A stretch of DNA of 64,000 nt from Candidatus Pedobacter colombiensis (GTDB taxonomy: Bacteria; Bacteroidota; Bacteroidia; Sphingobacteriales; Sphingobacteriaceae): the NCBI GenBank assembly GCA_029202485.1, contig CP119313.1:62001-126000 (forward strand). The letters are read 5' to 3'. The notes under the pieces were generated by a model. That model did not search any database and was not told where the DNA came from. It saw only the letters and a list, made by a program, of their open reading frames with translations. Below are positions 44,463-52,603 of the stretch, in pieces. The position numbers and the translations under genes were made by a program. How positions within the stretch are numbered: the first letter of the stretch is position 1; each line of letters opens with the position of its first letter.

Positions 44463-45227
44463 ATGTTTAGTTTAAAAGGAAAATCAGCAATTATTACAGG
44501 AGGAGGAAGTGGAATTGGCAAAGCAATATCAGCGCTTTTTGCCAAACAAGGTGCTCATGTCCATATTATAGAATTGAATGCAGATGCAGGTTTGCAAACG
44601 GTAAATGAAATAAAAGCAGAAGGAGGATTAGCTGATGTTTACGGTTGTGACGTAAGTAATCAGGAAGCCGTTGTGACTGTCTTTAAGCAGATTGGTAAGA
44701 TTGATATTTTAGTGAACAATGCTGGTATTGCCCATGTTGGAAGAGCTGATAATACCAGCGAAGCAGATTTTGTTAAGGTATTTGATGTAAATGTTAAAGG
44801 TGCATATAATTGCTTGTATGCAGCTATTCCGGTAATGAGGGCGCAAGGTTCAGGAGTTGTTCTCAACATGGCCTCTATTGGTGCTGTAGTTGGCTTGTCG
44901 GATCGTTTTGCTTATTCTATGAGTAAGGGAGCGATTTTTGCCATGACGATGTCGGTAGCCAAAGATTATATGGCTGAAGGGATCAGGTGCAACAGCATTT
45001 CTCCGGCAAGGGTACATACACCTTTTGTAGATGGATTTATTGCTAAAAATTATGCAGGGCAGGAAGCTGAGATGTTCGAGAAATTGTCGAAAAGTCAGCC
45101 TATAGGCCGTATGGGAAAACCGGAAGAGGTGGCCTCGCTGGCACTTTATCTGTGTGCTGATGAATCCGGTTTTGTCACCGGAAATGATTATCCATTAGAT
45201 GGAGGTTTTATTAAGCTGAATAACTAA
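44463..45227 (+). CDS. SDR, probable 2-keto-3-deoxy-L-fuconate dehydrogenase
   Basis: A 254-residue short-chain dehydrogenase. It has the nucleotide motif ITGGGSGIGKAIS, NNAGIAHVG, NMASIGAVVG, the catalytic FAYSMSKGAIFAM (Tyr and Lys of YxxxK present) and the terminal VTGNDYPLDGGFIK. By position between the dehydratase and the FAH hydrolase it should oxidise C4 of 2-keto-3-deoxy-L-fuconate to the 2,4-diketo compound with NAD. The step is inferred from the operon and the known Xanthomonas fucose pathway. Confidence 0.82.
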   Translation: MFSLKGKSAIITGGGSGIGKAISALFAKQGAHVHIIELNADAGLQTVNEIKAEGGLADVYGCDVSNQEAVVTVFKQIGKIDILVNNAGIAHVGRADNTSEADFVKVFDVNVKGAYNCLYAAIPVMRAQGSGVVLNMASIGAVVGLSDRFAYSMSKGAIFAMTMSVAKDYMAEGIRCNSISPARVHTPFVDGFIAKNYAGQEAEMFEKLSKSQPIGRMGKPEEVASLALYLCADESGFVTGNDYPLDGGFIKLNN

Positions 45228-45246
45228 AATAAATAGGTATAAAAAG

Positions 45247-46104
45247 ATGAAATTAATTAGATGGGGAGCTGCCGATCAGGAGAAAATCGGTGTAATTGTA
45301 AACGATATTTGGTATGATACTTCAGCCTTTGGCGGAGATTATAACGAACAGTTTTTTAATGACAATGGATTGGAAAGACTTGCAGCATTTGTGAAAGCAA
45401 ATGAAGGTAACTTAGCTGTTATTCCTGCCGGAACAAGATTAGGATCTCCGATTGCCCGTCCTTCAAAAATAGTTTGTATCGGGTTAAACTATGCCGATCA
45501 TGCCAAAGAAACTAATGCTGCAATTCCAACGGAGCCGGTTATATTTATGAAGGCAAGCACTTCAATGGTTGGACCTTTTGATGATGTTGTCATCCCTAAA
45601 AACTCTGTAAAAACAGACTGGGAAGTAGAACTAGCCGTAGTCATTGGCAAGAAAGCTTCTTATGTGGAAGAGGCAGACGCATTGGATTATGTAGCAGGAT
45701 ATGCTTTACATAATGATGTATCTGAGCGGGAATTTCAATTGGAGAGAAATGGTACGTGGGATAAGGGAAAAGGTTGTGATACGTTTGCCCCTCTAGGCCC
45801 ATTTTTGGCTACCCAGGACGAAATTTCGGATGTGAATAATTTGCGCCTTTGGTTGACTGTAAATGGTCAGAAAATGCAGGATGGTAACACCTCCAACTTT
45901 ATATTTAATGTTCCTTTTGTTGTGGCTTACGTAAGTCAGTTTATGACATTATTGCCTGGCGATGTGATTTCTACGGGAACACCTGCAGGTGTAGGTTTAG
46001 GTTTTAACCCGCCTGTATATCTTAAAGATGGTGATGTTGTGGAACTAGGTATTGACGGTTTGGGAGCTTCTAAACAGCAAGTAAAAAACTATGCTAAAAA
46101 TTGA
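45247..46104 (+). CDS. FAH-family hydrolase, probable diketodeoxyfuconate hydrolase
   Basis: A 285-residue fumarylacetoacetate-hydrolase family protein. Metal and active-site signatures are CIGLNYADHAKETNAAIPTE, TDWEVELAVVIGKKASYVEE and DVISTGTPAGVGLGFNPPVY. It should cleave 2,4-diketo-3-deoxy-L-fuconate to pyruvate and L-lactate, the end of the oxidative fucose route. Its 3' end overlaps the lactonase gene by 14 nt. The length is typical. Confidence 0.87.
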   Translation: MKLIRWGAADQEKIGVIVNDIWYDTSAFGGDYNEQFFNDNGLERLAAFVKANEGNLAVIPAGTRLGSPIARPSKIVCIGLNYADHAKETNAAIPTEPVIFMKASTSMVGPFDDVVIPKNSVKTDWEVELAVVIGKKASYVEEADALDYVAGYALHNDVSEREFQLERNGTWDKGKGCDTFAPLGPFLATQDEISDVNNLRLWLTVNGQKMQDGNTSNFIFNVPFVVAYVSQFMTLLPGDVISTGTPAGVGLGFNPPVYLKDGDVVELGIDGLGASKQQVKNYAKN

Positions 46105-46921
46105 TTCTCATCAGCATTTCTGGATTTATGATGAGGTTAGGGACAGCTGGATAACAGATGAAATGGCGGTATTGAGGGCAGATTATATGCCCTCAACATT
46201 GCTGACAACACTTCAACAACATCATTTTGATGGGAGTGTGGTGATTCAATCGGATCAGTCTCCCGCCGAAAATCTTTTTCAGATTAAAAATGCTGAGAAT
46301 CATCCATTTGTTAAGGGGATTGTTGGCTGGGTAGATTTACAGGCTGATGATATTGAAGCGCAGCTGACAGATTTACAACAGTACCACAAACTGAAAGGGT
46401 TCAGACATATCCTGCAGGGTGAAAATGACCGCGCATTAATGTTAAAGCCGAAGTTCGTAAATGGAATTGGTAAGCTGCAATCATTTGGTTATACCTATGA
46501 TGTCTTGATCTTTCCTGATCAGCTAAAGTATGCTGCCGAGCTTGCAGCCAAATTCCCGGATCAGCCTTTTGTATTGAATCATATTGCCAAGCCTGGCATC
46601 AAGGCTGGTGCAATTGAAGAATGGAAAAAGGATATTATAGCCCTGGCGCAGCATGAAAATGTGTACTGTAAAGTGTCAGGCATGGTTACCGAAGCCGATT
46701 GGAAGCACTGGAAGGAAGCTGATTTTAGACCTTACCTGGATGTAGTTTTTGATGCTTTTGGTATCGAACGCGTCATGTATGGATCGGATTGGCCGGTTTG
46801 CCTGGTGGCAGCCTCTTATCAACAGACACTCGGTTTAATGGAGGGATATACTTCAAAGCTTTCTCCGGATGAGCAGATGCTTTTCTGGGGAGGTAATGCA
46901 ACAAAATTTTATAATTTATAA
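46091..46921 (+). CDS. Amidohydrolase family protein, probable L-fuconolactonase
   Basis: A 276-residue amidohydrolase-2 family enzyme with a TIM-barrel fold. It begins LKIDSHQHFWIYDEVRDSW with the HxH metal motif, has GFRHILQGENDRALM, PFVLNHIAKPGIKAG and ERVMYGSDWPVCLVA near the end. This matches L-fuconolactonase and related sugar-lactone hydrolases, which open the lactone to the free acid. It overlaps the preceding gene by 14 nt. Confidence 0.88.
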   Translation: MLKIDSHQHFWIYDEVRDSWITDEMAVLRADYMPSTLLTTLQQHHFDGSVVIQSDQSPAENLFQIKNAENHPFVKGIVGWVDLQADDIEAQLTDLQQYHKLKGFRHILQGENDRALMLKPKFVNGIGKLQSFGYTYDVLIFPDQLKYAAELAAKFPDQPFVLNHIAKPGIKAGAIEEWKKDIIALAQHENVYCKVSGMVTEADWKHWKEADFRPYLDVVFDAFGIERVMYGSDWPVCLVAASYQQTLGLMEGYTSKLSPDEQMLFWGGNATKFYNL

Positions 46922-46934
46922 TCATAAGCAATCT

Positions 46935-47723
46935 ATGGATCTGCAATTAAAAGATAAAGTGGTTATTGTTACCGGAGGTGCCAAGGGTATTGGCGAAGGT
47001 ATTGTGCGGGTACTGGCAAAGGAAGGCGCAATTCCTGTAATTGTTGGCAGAAACGAGCAGGATAATTTGAAGCTTGCGAATGATGTCATCGCAAACGGTG
47101 GACAGGTTTTTCAGCTCGCAGCTGAATTGACGAATCCGAAGGATGCTGAAAAAGCAATCGCAACGGTTTTGGAGAAGTTTGGTCGTATTGATGGACTGGT
47201 AAATAATGCCGGTGTAAATGATGGTGTTGGACTGGAAAGTGGCAATTATGATAAATTCGTGGAGAGCTTGCATAAAAATGTAATCCATTATTATCTAATG
47301 GCGCACCATGCTTTGCCGGCGCTAAAAGCTTCTAATGGTTCAATTGTAAATATTGGCTCAAAGGTAGCGGATACAGGGCAAGGTGGAACTTCTGCCTATG
47401 CGGCGTCAAATGGTGCAAGGAATGCGTTAACACGCGAATGGGCGGTAGAATTATTGCCTTATGGGATTAGAGTGAATTCTGTTATCGTAGCGGAGTGTTA
47501 TACACCTTTGTACCAGACCTGGATCAATTCTATTCCAAATTCGGAAGAAAAACTTGCCGCTATCAAAGCTAAGATTCCTTTCGGACAAAGAATGACAACG
47601 GCTGAAGAGATTGCAAATGCGACGGCATTTTTGCTTTCTGATGCATCTAGTCACACTACTGGGCAATTGGTCTATGTAGATGGGGGATATGTGCACCTGG
47701 ATAGGTCGATTAGCCCCGCATAG
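46935..47723 (+). CDS. SDR, probable L-fucose dehydrogenase, YxxxN variant
   Basis: An SDR of about 262 residues. It has IVTGGAKGIGEGIVRVL, NNAGVNDGVG, NIGSKVADTG, and the C-terminal ATAFLLSDASSHTTGQLVYV. The step left to fill is oxidation of the sugar to its lactone. At the active site the sequence reads SAYAASNGARNAL, so Tyr is present but the Lys expected four residues later is Asn (codon AAT). The ATG at 46935 is chosen because MDLQLKDKVVIVTGG fits; an upstream frame start at 46869 overlaps the lactonase gene. It is the last gene of the operon. Confidence 0.8.
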   Translation: MDLQLKDKVVIVTGGAKGIGEGIVRVLAKEGAIPVIVGRNEQDNLKLANDVIANGGQVFQLAAELTNPKDAEKAIATVLEKFGRIDGLVNNAGVNDGVGLESGNYDKFVESLHKNVIHYYLMAHHALPALKASNGSIVNIGSKVADTGQGGTSAYAASNGARNALTREWAVELLPYGIRVNSVIVAECYTPLYQTWINSIPNSEEKLAAIKAKIPFGQRMTTAEEIANATAFLLSDASSHTTGQLVYVDGGYVHLDRSISPA

Positions 47724-47749
47724 TTTTATAAAATATTTCGGAAACACTA

Positions 47750-47794
47750 CCTAAAAAATCGGGTGTACTTAACATAGTACGTCCGATTTTTAGG
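47750..47794. terminator. Bidirectional terminator after the fucose operon
   Basis: CCTAAAAAATCGGGTGTACT pairs with AGTACGTCCGATTTTTAGG with one or two mismatches. It lies 27 nt after the last operon stop and 1 nt before the stop of the convergent TPR gene. Confidence 0.82.
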
Positions 47795-47795
47795 T

Positions 47796-48950
47796 TTATT
47801 TCGTATCTTTTAAATTGGCGATCCTTAGTTTTATATAATCGATCACCTCTTTATATTTCACAGGGTCAGGCTTGCTCGCTAAGTAAAGCTTATAATATTT
47901 AACTGCAGTATTTTTATGAGCAGTTTTGAAATCATTAATCAGGCCTAAATTGTAAAATACACTGCCGTCGTTTTCAAAGGAAAGACTTCTCAGATAGGAA
48001 TCGTTGGCCTTTTGGATCATGGAATTAACTTCATAGACCTCTCCCAAAGTCTTGTAATACTTAGAGGTATAGGGGGAAATACTTTCTTTAATGGCGAGAT
48101 TCATATACTCAATTGAATTGGGATAATCCTTCAATTCACGATAACACACAGCTGTATAGTATAATGTCGCTTCATTTTGCTGCTGCAATTTTTCAATGAT
48201 TTTAAACAGGGCTAATGCTTTAGGATAATCTTTCTTTATAAAATAAGCTTTACCCAGATTATTAAGGACGAAATTTGAACTATCACCAAAGGTCATTAGT
48301 TGATTGCCGGTCTGAATCGTTTCATCAATTTTCAATAAGGCGATACATATAGGCATTTTGGCTTTTAGCAATGTCATATTTGATGTATCCGCTGCTAAAG
48401 CAGTTTGTATAACTGTGTAAGCCGAATCTTTTTGATTGATTAAATTTAAACTAAAAGATAAGTCAAATGCTACATCCGGATGAATGGGTTGAATCGCATT
48501 TGCTTTTTTTAGATAGCTGATTTTTTCAGGACTTGACGAGGAAGCTACCATATCAGCTAATTGCTTATAAACATTGAAATTTGTACTATCTATTTTAATG
48601 ATTTCAAGATAATAGGATTTTGCTTTGGCATCATCACCTCGTCGATGGCTGATGTTAGCGAGGTTAAATAGGACCGGTAAATTATTGGGCTGATAGTTAT
48701 ATAGTTTAAGATAATATTTCTCTGCAAGCGGGAGATTACCTGCCATCATATTGGTATAGGCAAGCTGAGAAATTTCTTTTGGAACTTCAGTGTCGTCGTT
48801 GTAAACAGATTTGAGGTAATCTGCTGCCTCCATATAACGTTGAGCTTGATAAAAATCCAGCAATTTTTCTTGATCTACCTTTGCGGCATTCTGGGCAATT
48901 GAAAATAATGGGATGTTTAATGCGATAATAAGATATAGTAATTTCCTCAT
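47796..48950 (-). CDS. Exported TPR-repeat protein
   Basis: A 384-residue protein with a signal peptide (MRKLLYLIIALNIPLFSIAQ) followed by about eight tetratricopeptide-like helical repeats, e.g. GNLPLAEKYYLKLYNYQPNN, GDDAKAKSYYLEIIKIDSTN and KKDYPKALALFKIIEKLQQQ. TPR arrays bind proteins; the partner is unknown. It lies between the fucose operon (convergent) and a divergent secreted esterase-like gene. Confidence 0.83.
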   Translation of the reverse strand: MRKLLYLIIALNIPLFSIAQNAAKVDQEKLLDFYQAQRYMEAADYLKSVYNDDTEVPKEISQLAYTNMMAGNLPLAEKYYLKLYNYQPNNLPVLFNLANISHRRGDDAKAKSYYLEIIKIDSTNFNVYKQLADMVASSSSPEKISYLKKANAIQPIHPDVAFDLSFSLNLINQKDSAYTVIQTALAADTSNMTLLKAKMPICIALLKIDETIQTGNQLMTFGDSSNFVLNNLGKAYFIKKDYPKALALFKIIEKLQQQNEATLYYTAVCYRELKDYPNSIEYMNLAIKESISPYTSKYYKTLGEVYEVNSMIQKANDSYLRSLSFENDGSVFYNLGLINDFKTAHKNTAVKYYKLYLASKPDPVKYKEVIDYIKLRIANLKDTK

Positions 48951-49120
48951 TTTGAGCGCCGTTTGTGGTATATTGTGTTCTTTGGTTTTATTTTGTAAGA
49001 AAAAAGGAGTAATTGCTTTTTTATTAAAAAATAATTTGGGATTTGTTTTTTAACTTGTTGTTAAGATACTTATCGTGAGTATTATGAACAAATTACTTCG
49101 AATCTTATTGAATAATATCT

Positions 49121-50350
49121 ATGAATAAAATCTTTTTGTCTACATTTTTTGTGTTTTATGCTGTAAGTAGTTTCGCCCAGGCAATTAACGTCTATGATTT
49201 AGGTTTGAATTGTATAAAGCAAAATCATTATCTAAAGGCAATTGATACCATTAAGGTACTTAAAAAAAAATATGATGAGTCCCATACGTCCGACGCTGGA
49301 AATTTATCGACCTCTAGTTACGACCAGGCCATAAACTTATTTAGCTCATTTATTGGTGAAGATTATCCATATAAATTTAATGATGACAATTCCCTGTTGA
49401 AGAATCATAAAGTAAGCTTTACTCCTGCAATACCATATATCATTAATCTGGCAAAAGGCCGAAGAGTAGTGATGATTAATGAAAATCACTATATCCCCAA
49501 ACACCGGATTCTAACTTACAATTTGCTTCAACAATTCTATGATATTGGATATAGATACTTGGCGTTAGAGGCTTTAACACCTGGAGATACTATTAGTCTT
49601 AAGCGAGATAAATCATCAATTTACGCTAATGAACCAAATATGGCAAATCTAATTAGAGAGGCGCTTAGGCTAGGTTTTCAACTGATTGCCTATGAAAGTG
49701 AAGATAATACTCCAGAGAATCCTAATTTTTCCAGTCATAGACGGAACATGAGAGAATTACTTCAAGCTAGAAATTTATACCAAATAATCGTGAAAGATCC
49801 ACAAGCCAAAATTCTTGTGCATGCTGGTGTTGCACATATATGGGAGCAGGCTACAACTAATAAAGGGATGTATATGGCTGAATATTTCAAAGTGATATCG
49901 GGTATTGATCCATTAACTATCAACCAGAGCGTGTTGCACGATGAGGAGTTTACTGCGAGACTTGATAGATCCCTAGCCTTGAAATCTACGGGTATGCCTT
50001 TTGTAGTTTTGGATAGTTTAAATTTACCAGATGTTTCAGAGGCAGACAGAAAAGGCAATTATGATCTGCTTGTAGCTTGGCCTACCCCTGAAAATAGGTT
50101 TGGGCGTAGTGATTACATGCTGCAAAAGACAGGTACTAAAATTAATATGATTGACTTGAAAGAAAGTGATGCAGGAAATTTATTGCAGGTTTTTAAATAC
50201 GAAGATGACAATGGAATTCCTGTTGATCAATTTAGAATAACAGCTGGAGTCAAGAGGGGTGCGACAGCTTTACCTAGTGGAAAATATCAAATACAGTTGG
50301 TAAACAATAATGGTAAGATATTATGGAAGCGGTTGGTGACGATACCATAA
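49121..50350 (+). CDS. Secreted EreA/ChaN-like protein, function unknown
   Basis: A 409-residue protein with a signal peptide ending SSFAQ. After an N-terminal segment of about 100 residues, VVMINENHYIPKHRILTYNL, GYRYLALEALTPGDT and KILVHAGVAHIWEQATTNKG form a pattern like the erythromycin-esterase/ChaN superfamily: acidic/His motif, conserved Glu, then His-x4-His. The C-terminal 70 residues look like a beta-rich tail (GKYQIQLVNNNGKILWKRLV). I infer a secreted hydrolase or ligand-binding protein, but family membership rests on motif reading. Confidence 0.55.
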   Translation: MNKIFLSTFFVFYAVSSFAQAINVYDLGLNCIKQNHYLKAIDTIKVLKKKYDESHTSDAGNLSTSSYDQAINLFSSFIGEDYPYKFNDDNSLLKNHKVSFTPAIPYIINLAKGRRVVMINENHYIPKHRILTYNLLQQFYDIGYRYLALEALTPGDTISLKRDKSSIYANEPNMANLIREALRLGFQLIAYESEDNTPENPNFSSHRRNMRELLQARNLYQIIVKDPQAKILVHAGVAHIWEQATTNKGMYMAEYFKVISGIDPLTINQSVLHDEEFTARLDRSLALKSTGMPFVVLDSLNLPDVSEADRKGNYDLLVAWPTPENRFGRSDYMLQKTGTKINMIDLKESDAGNLLQVFKYEDDNGIPVDQFRITAGVKRGATALPSGKYQIQLVNNNGKILWKRLVTIP

Positions 50351-50400
50351 TCAAGATGCCGTAGTTTTTAACCAAATGAAGGATGAAACAGATAAACTAT

Positions 50401-50456
50401 CACAACAAGAAAAGCGGAATATACTTAGCATAATATATGCTGCTTTCCTTGTTGTG
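50401..50456. repeat. Large hairpin between two convergent genes
   Basis: CACAACAAGaAAAGC (50401-50415) and GCTTTcCTTGTTGTG (50442-50456) pair over 14 of 15 positions. The loop contains a second hairpin AGCATA-ATA-TATGCT (50427-50441). It lies 50 nt after the EreA-like gene and 79 nt before the end of the aminopeptidase gene. It could be a terminator or the remnant of a small repeat element; there is no strong T-tract. Confidence 0.65.
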
Positions 50457-50534
50457 AATATAAATTCAGTGTCTAGGATAAGGCCTAACTTTCTTCCCTG
50501 TTTTTCTTCGGAATTAATGCAGCCCTGGAGCAGA

Positions 50535-52313
50535 TTACTTAATTTGTGCTGTTTCTGCCTTCAACCAGGCTGTTTCATCCGCATTCAATAATGGACTTAG
50601 TTTTTCAAATACTAAAGCATTGTAGCCGTTTAACCAATCAATTTGTGATTGCTCCAGCAATTCTTTCTTTACAATTTTAGTGCTTATAGGCGCGATGGTT
50701 AAAGCTTCAAAAGCATAGAACTCATTAAATTCATTGCTTACATCGGCGATGGTATTTACCAGATTTTCTATGCGAATACCGTGTTTGCCCGGACGGTAAA
50801 CGCCAGGTTCAACAGAAGTGATCATCCCCAATTCAACCGCTACAGGGTTAGCAGTAGGGTTAAACACCTGAGGTCCTTCATGTACATTTAAGAAATAACC
50901 CACACCGTGGCCTGTTCCATGTCCGTAATTAATGGCGTAATCCCATAATGGCTTTCTTGTGATGGCATCAATCTGATAACCGCAAGTACCTTTAGGGAAA
51001 CGTACTTTACAACCATCAATCATACCCTTTAAGACCAAAGTATAATCCGTACTTTCCTCTTCTGTATTGTTTCCCATAGGGATGGTACGGGTGATATCGG
51101 TTGTTCCATAAAAGTACTGACCTCCTGAATCTACCAGGAATAAGCCTTCCGCTTTTACTTCAACATTGCTTTCTGCTGATGCAGCATAATGTGGTAAGGC
51201 TCCGTGTGCTTTATAAGCGCTGATGGTGTTAAAGCTATCCCCTATAAAACCTTCTTGTTGTTCTCTAAACTTACGTAGTTCAGCAGCGGCAGAAAGTTCT
51301 GTAATCGTTGTTTTTCCGATGTTTTCTGAAAGCCATTTTAAGAAACGGGTAATGGCTACTCCATCTTTAAGCATTGCTGCTCTGGTATTGGCTAACTCAG
51401 TCTCATTTTTAACAGCCTTTAAGTTTGTTGTAGGATTGGTGTCTTTGATAATCCTAACAGAAGCAGGAATTAATTTATAAAAGGCAAAGCAATTTCTTTT
51501 TGGATCTATAAAGATTGAACTATTGGCTGGAATATTTGAGATGGCCTGCTCAATAGCTGCATAAGGCAATACCTCAACACCATTATTCAATAGGTTTTCT
51601 TTTTCTTCGTGGCTAAGTTTATCTACATCCATATATAGAGTCGCATGATCCTGGTTGATCAGCGCGAAACTTAATACAACAGGATTATAGTTAACATCTT
51701 TTCCGCGGATGTTAAACAGCCATGCCAGGTCGTCCAGAGAGGAGATCAGGTGATGGCTTGCGCCCTGTTTTTTTAAAGTAGTTCTTACCTGTGCCAGTTT
51801 AGATTTGACAGACTGACCGATGTGCTTATCGTCAATTAGAAATGCTTTTTCTGAAGGTAATGGCGGGCGGTTTTCCCAGATAGGGCTTAAATAATCTTTG
51901 CTGGTCAGACTAATTTCTTTAACAGCGAACTGTTGAGTAAGCAGATCACCCAGCAAAATAGATAATAATTTATCATCAGCAGCCACTACACCACCCTTAT
52001 CTAACTTTTCAACTAACCACTGAATATATTCCGGGGCGTGTTGAACTTTTTGCTTCATCAACTCAAAGCCACTATCCTTTAGTTCATCAACGGCTTGCTC
52101 AAAATAGCGGAAGTCGGTCCACAAACCCGCATGATCATGAGTAATCACTAATGTTCCTGCTGATCCCCTAAAACCGGATGTGAAAGGGATGCACTTATAA
52201 TGTTTCGGCAAGTACTCACTAATATGAGGGTCGGCAGATGGAATAATGTAAGCCTGTACGTTATCGGCCTTCATTTGATGCCGTATTTGCGCTAGTTTTT
52301 CCTGATAAGTCAT
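50535..52313 (-). CDS. Aminopeptidase P family protein (Xaa-Pro)
   Basis: A 592-residue M24 metallopeptidase that removes N-terminal residues next to proline. It has two creatinase-like N-terminal domains (about 1-310) and the pita-bread catalytic domain, with GLFLVDSGGQYFYGTTDITR (metal-binding Asp pair), NYGHGTGHGVGYFLNVHEGP (metal His) and MITSVEPGVYRPGKHGIRIEN (metal Glu pair). The three-domain length matches eukaryotic-type cytosolic aminopeptidase P. No signal peptide. A promoter-like element lies upstream. Confidence 0.93.
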   Translation of the reverse strand: MTYQEKLAQIRHQMKADNVQAYIIPSADPHISEYLPKHYKCIPFTSGFRGSAGTLVITHDHAGLWTDFRYFEQAVDELKDSGFELMKQKVQHAPEYIQWLVEKLDKGGVVAADDKLLSILLGDLLTQQFAVKEISLTSKDYLSPIWENRPPLPSEKAFLIDDKHIGQSVKSKLAQVRTTLKKQGASHHLISSLDDLAWLFNIRGKDVNYNPVVLSFALINQDHATLYMDVDKLSHEEKENLLNNGVEVLPYAAIEQAISNIPANSSIFIDPKRNCFAFYKLIPASVRIIKDTNPTTNLKAVKNETELANTRAAMLKDGVAITRFLKWLSENIGKTTITELSAAAELRKFREQQEGFIGDSFNTISAYKAHGALPHYAASAESNVEVKAEGLFLVDSGGQYFYGTTDITRTIPMGNNTEEESTDYTLVLKGMIDGCKVRFPKGTCGYQIDAITRKPLWDYAINYGHGTGHGVGYFLNVHEGPQVFNPTANPVAVELGMITSVEPGVYRPGKHGIRIENLVNTIADVSNEFNEFYAFEALTIAPISTKIVKKELLEQSQIDWLNGYNALVFEKLSPLLNADETAWLKAETAQIK

Positions 52314-52344
52314 AGTCAGTTTTTTTATGCAATAAGTATATATG

Positions 52345-52352
52345 CAAAGCTA
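52345..52352 (-). promoter_or_regulatory. Possible -7 element for the aminopeptidase gene
   Basis: TAGCTTTG on the minus strand fits TAnnTTTG, 31 nt upstream of the ATG at 52313. No clear -33 TTG. Confidence 0.45.
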
Positions 52353-52603
52353 TGAATTTATTCTTTTGCATTTGCGAAATCCATTTTTACATGTTTTTTT
52401 TGGATTTGAATCCCGAAATATTATGTTTTTAAAGAATCTGAATCCAAAATGATTAAGAGAAATATACACCGGAGAATTTGGAAGATTTTTTATTGATTTG
52501 ATAAAGAAGATATTTTGCTTGAAGAGGCTAAGCGATAGTTACGATTAATCTTTGCAATTTAATCGTATATTGGAGTAGCGAACCCCTTTCCATAATTTTA
52601 TCG

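Noticed and set aside
50376..50591. 71-codon open frame after the EreA-like gene
   Set aside because: It runs through the large hairpin and into the antisense of the aminopeptidase gene, with no family resemblance.
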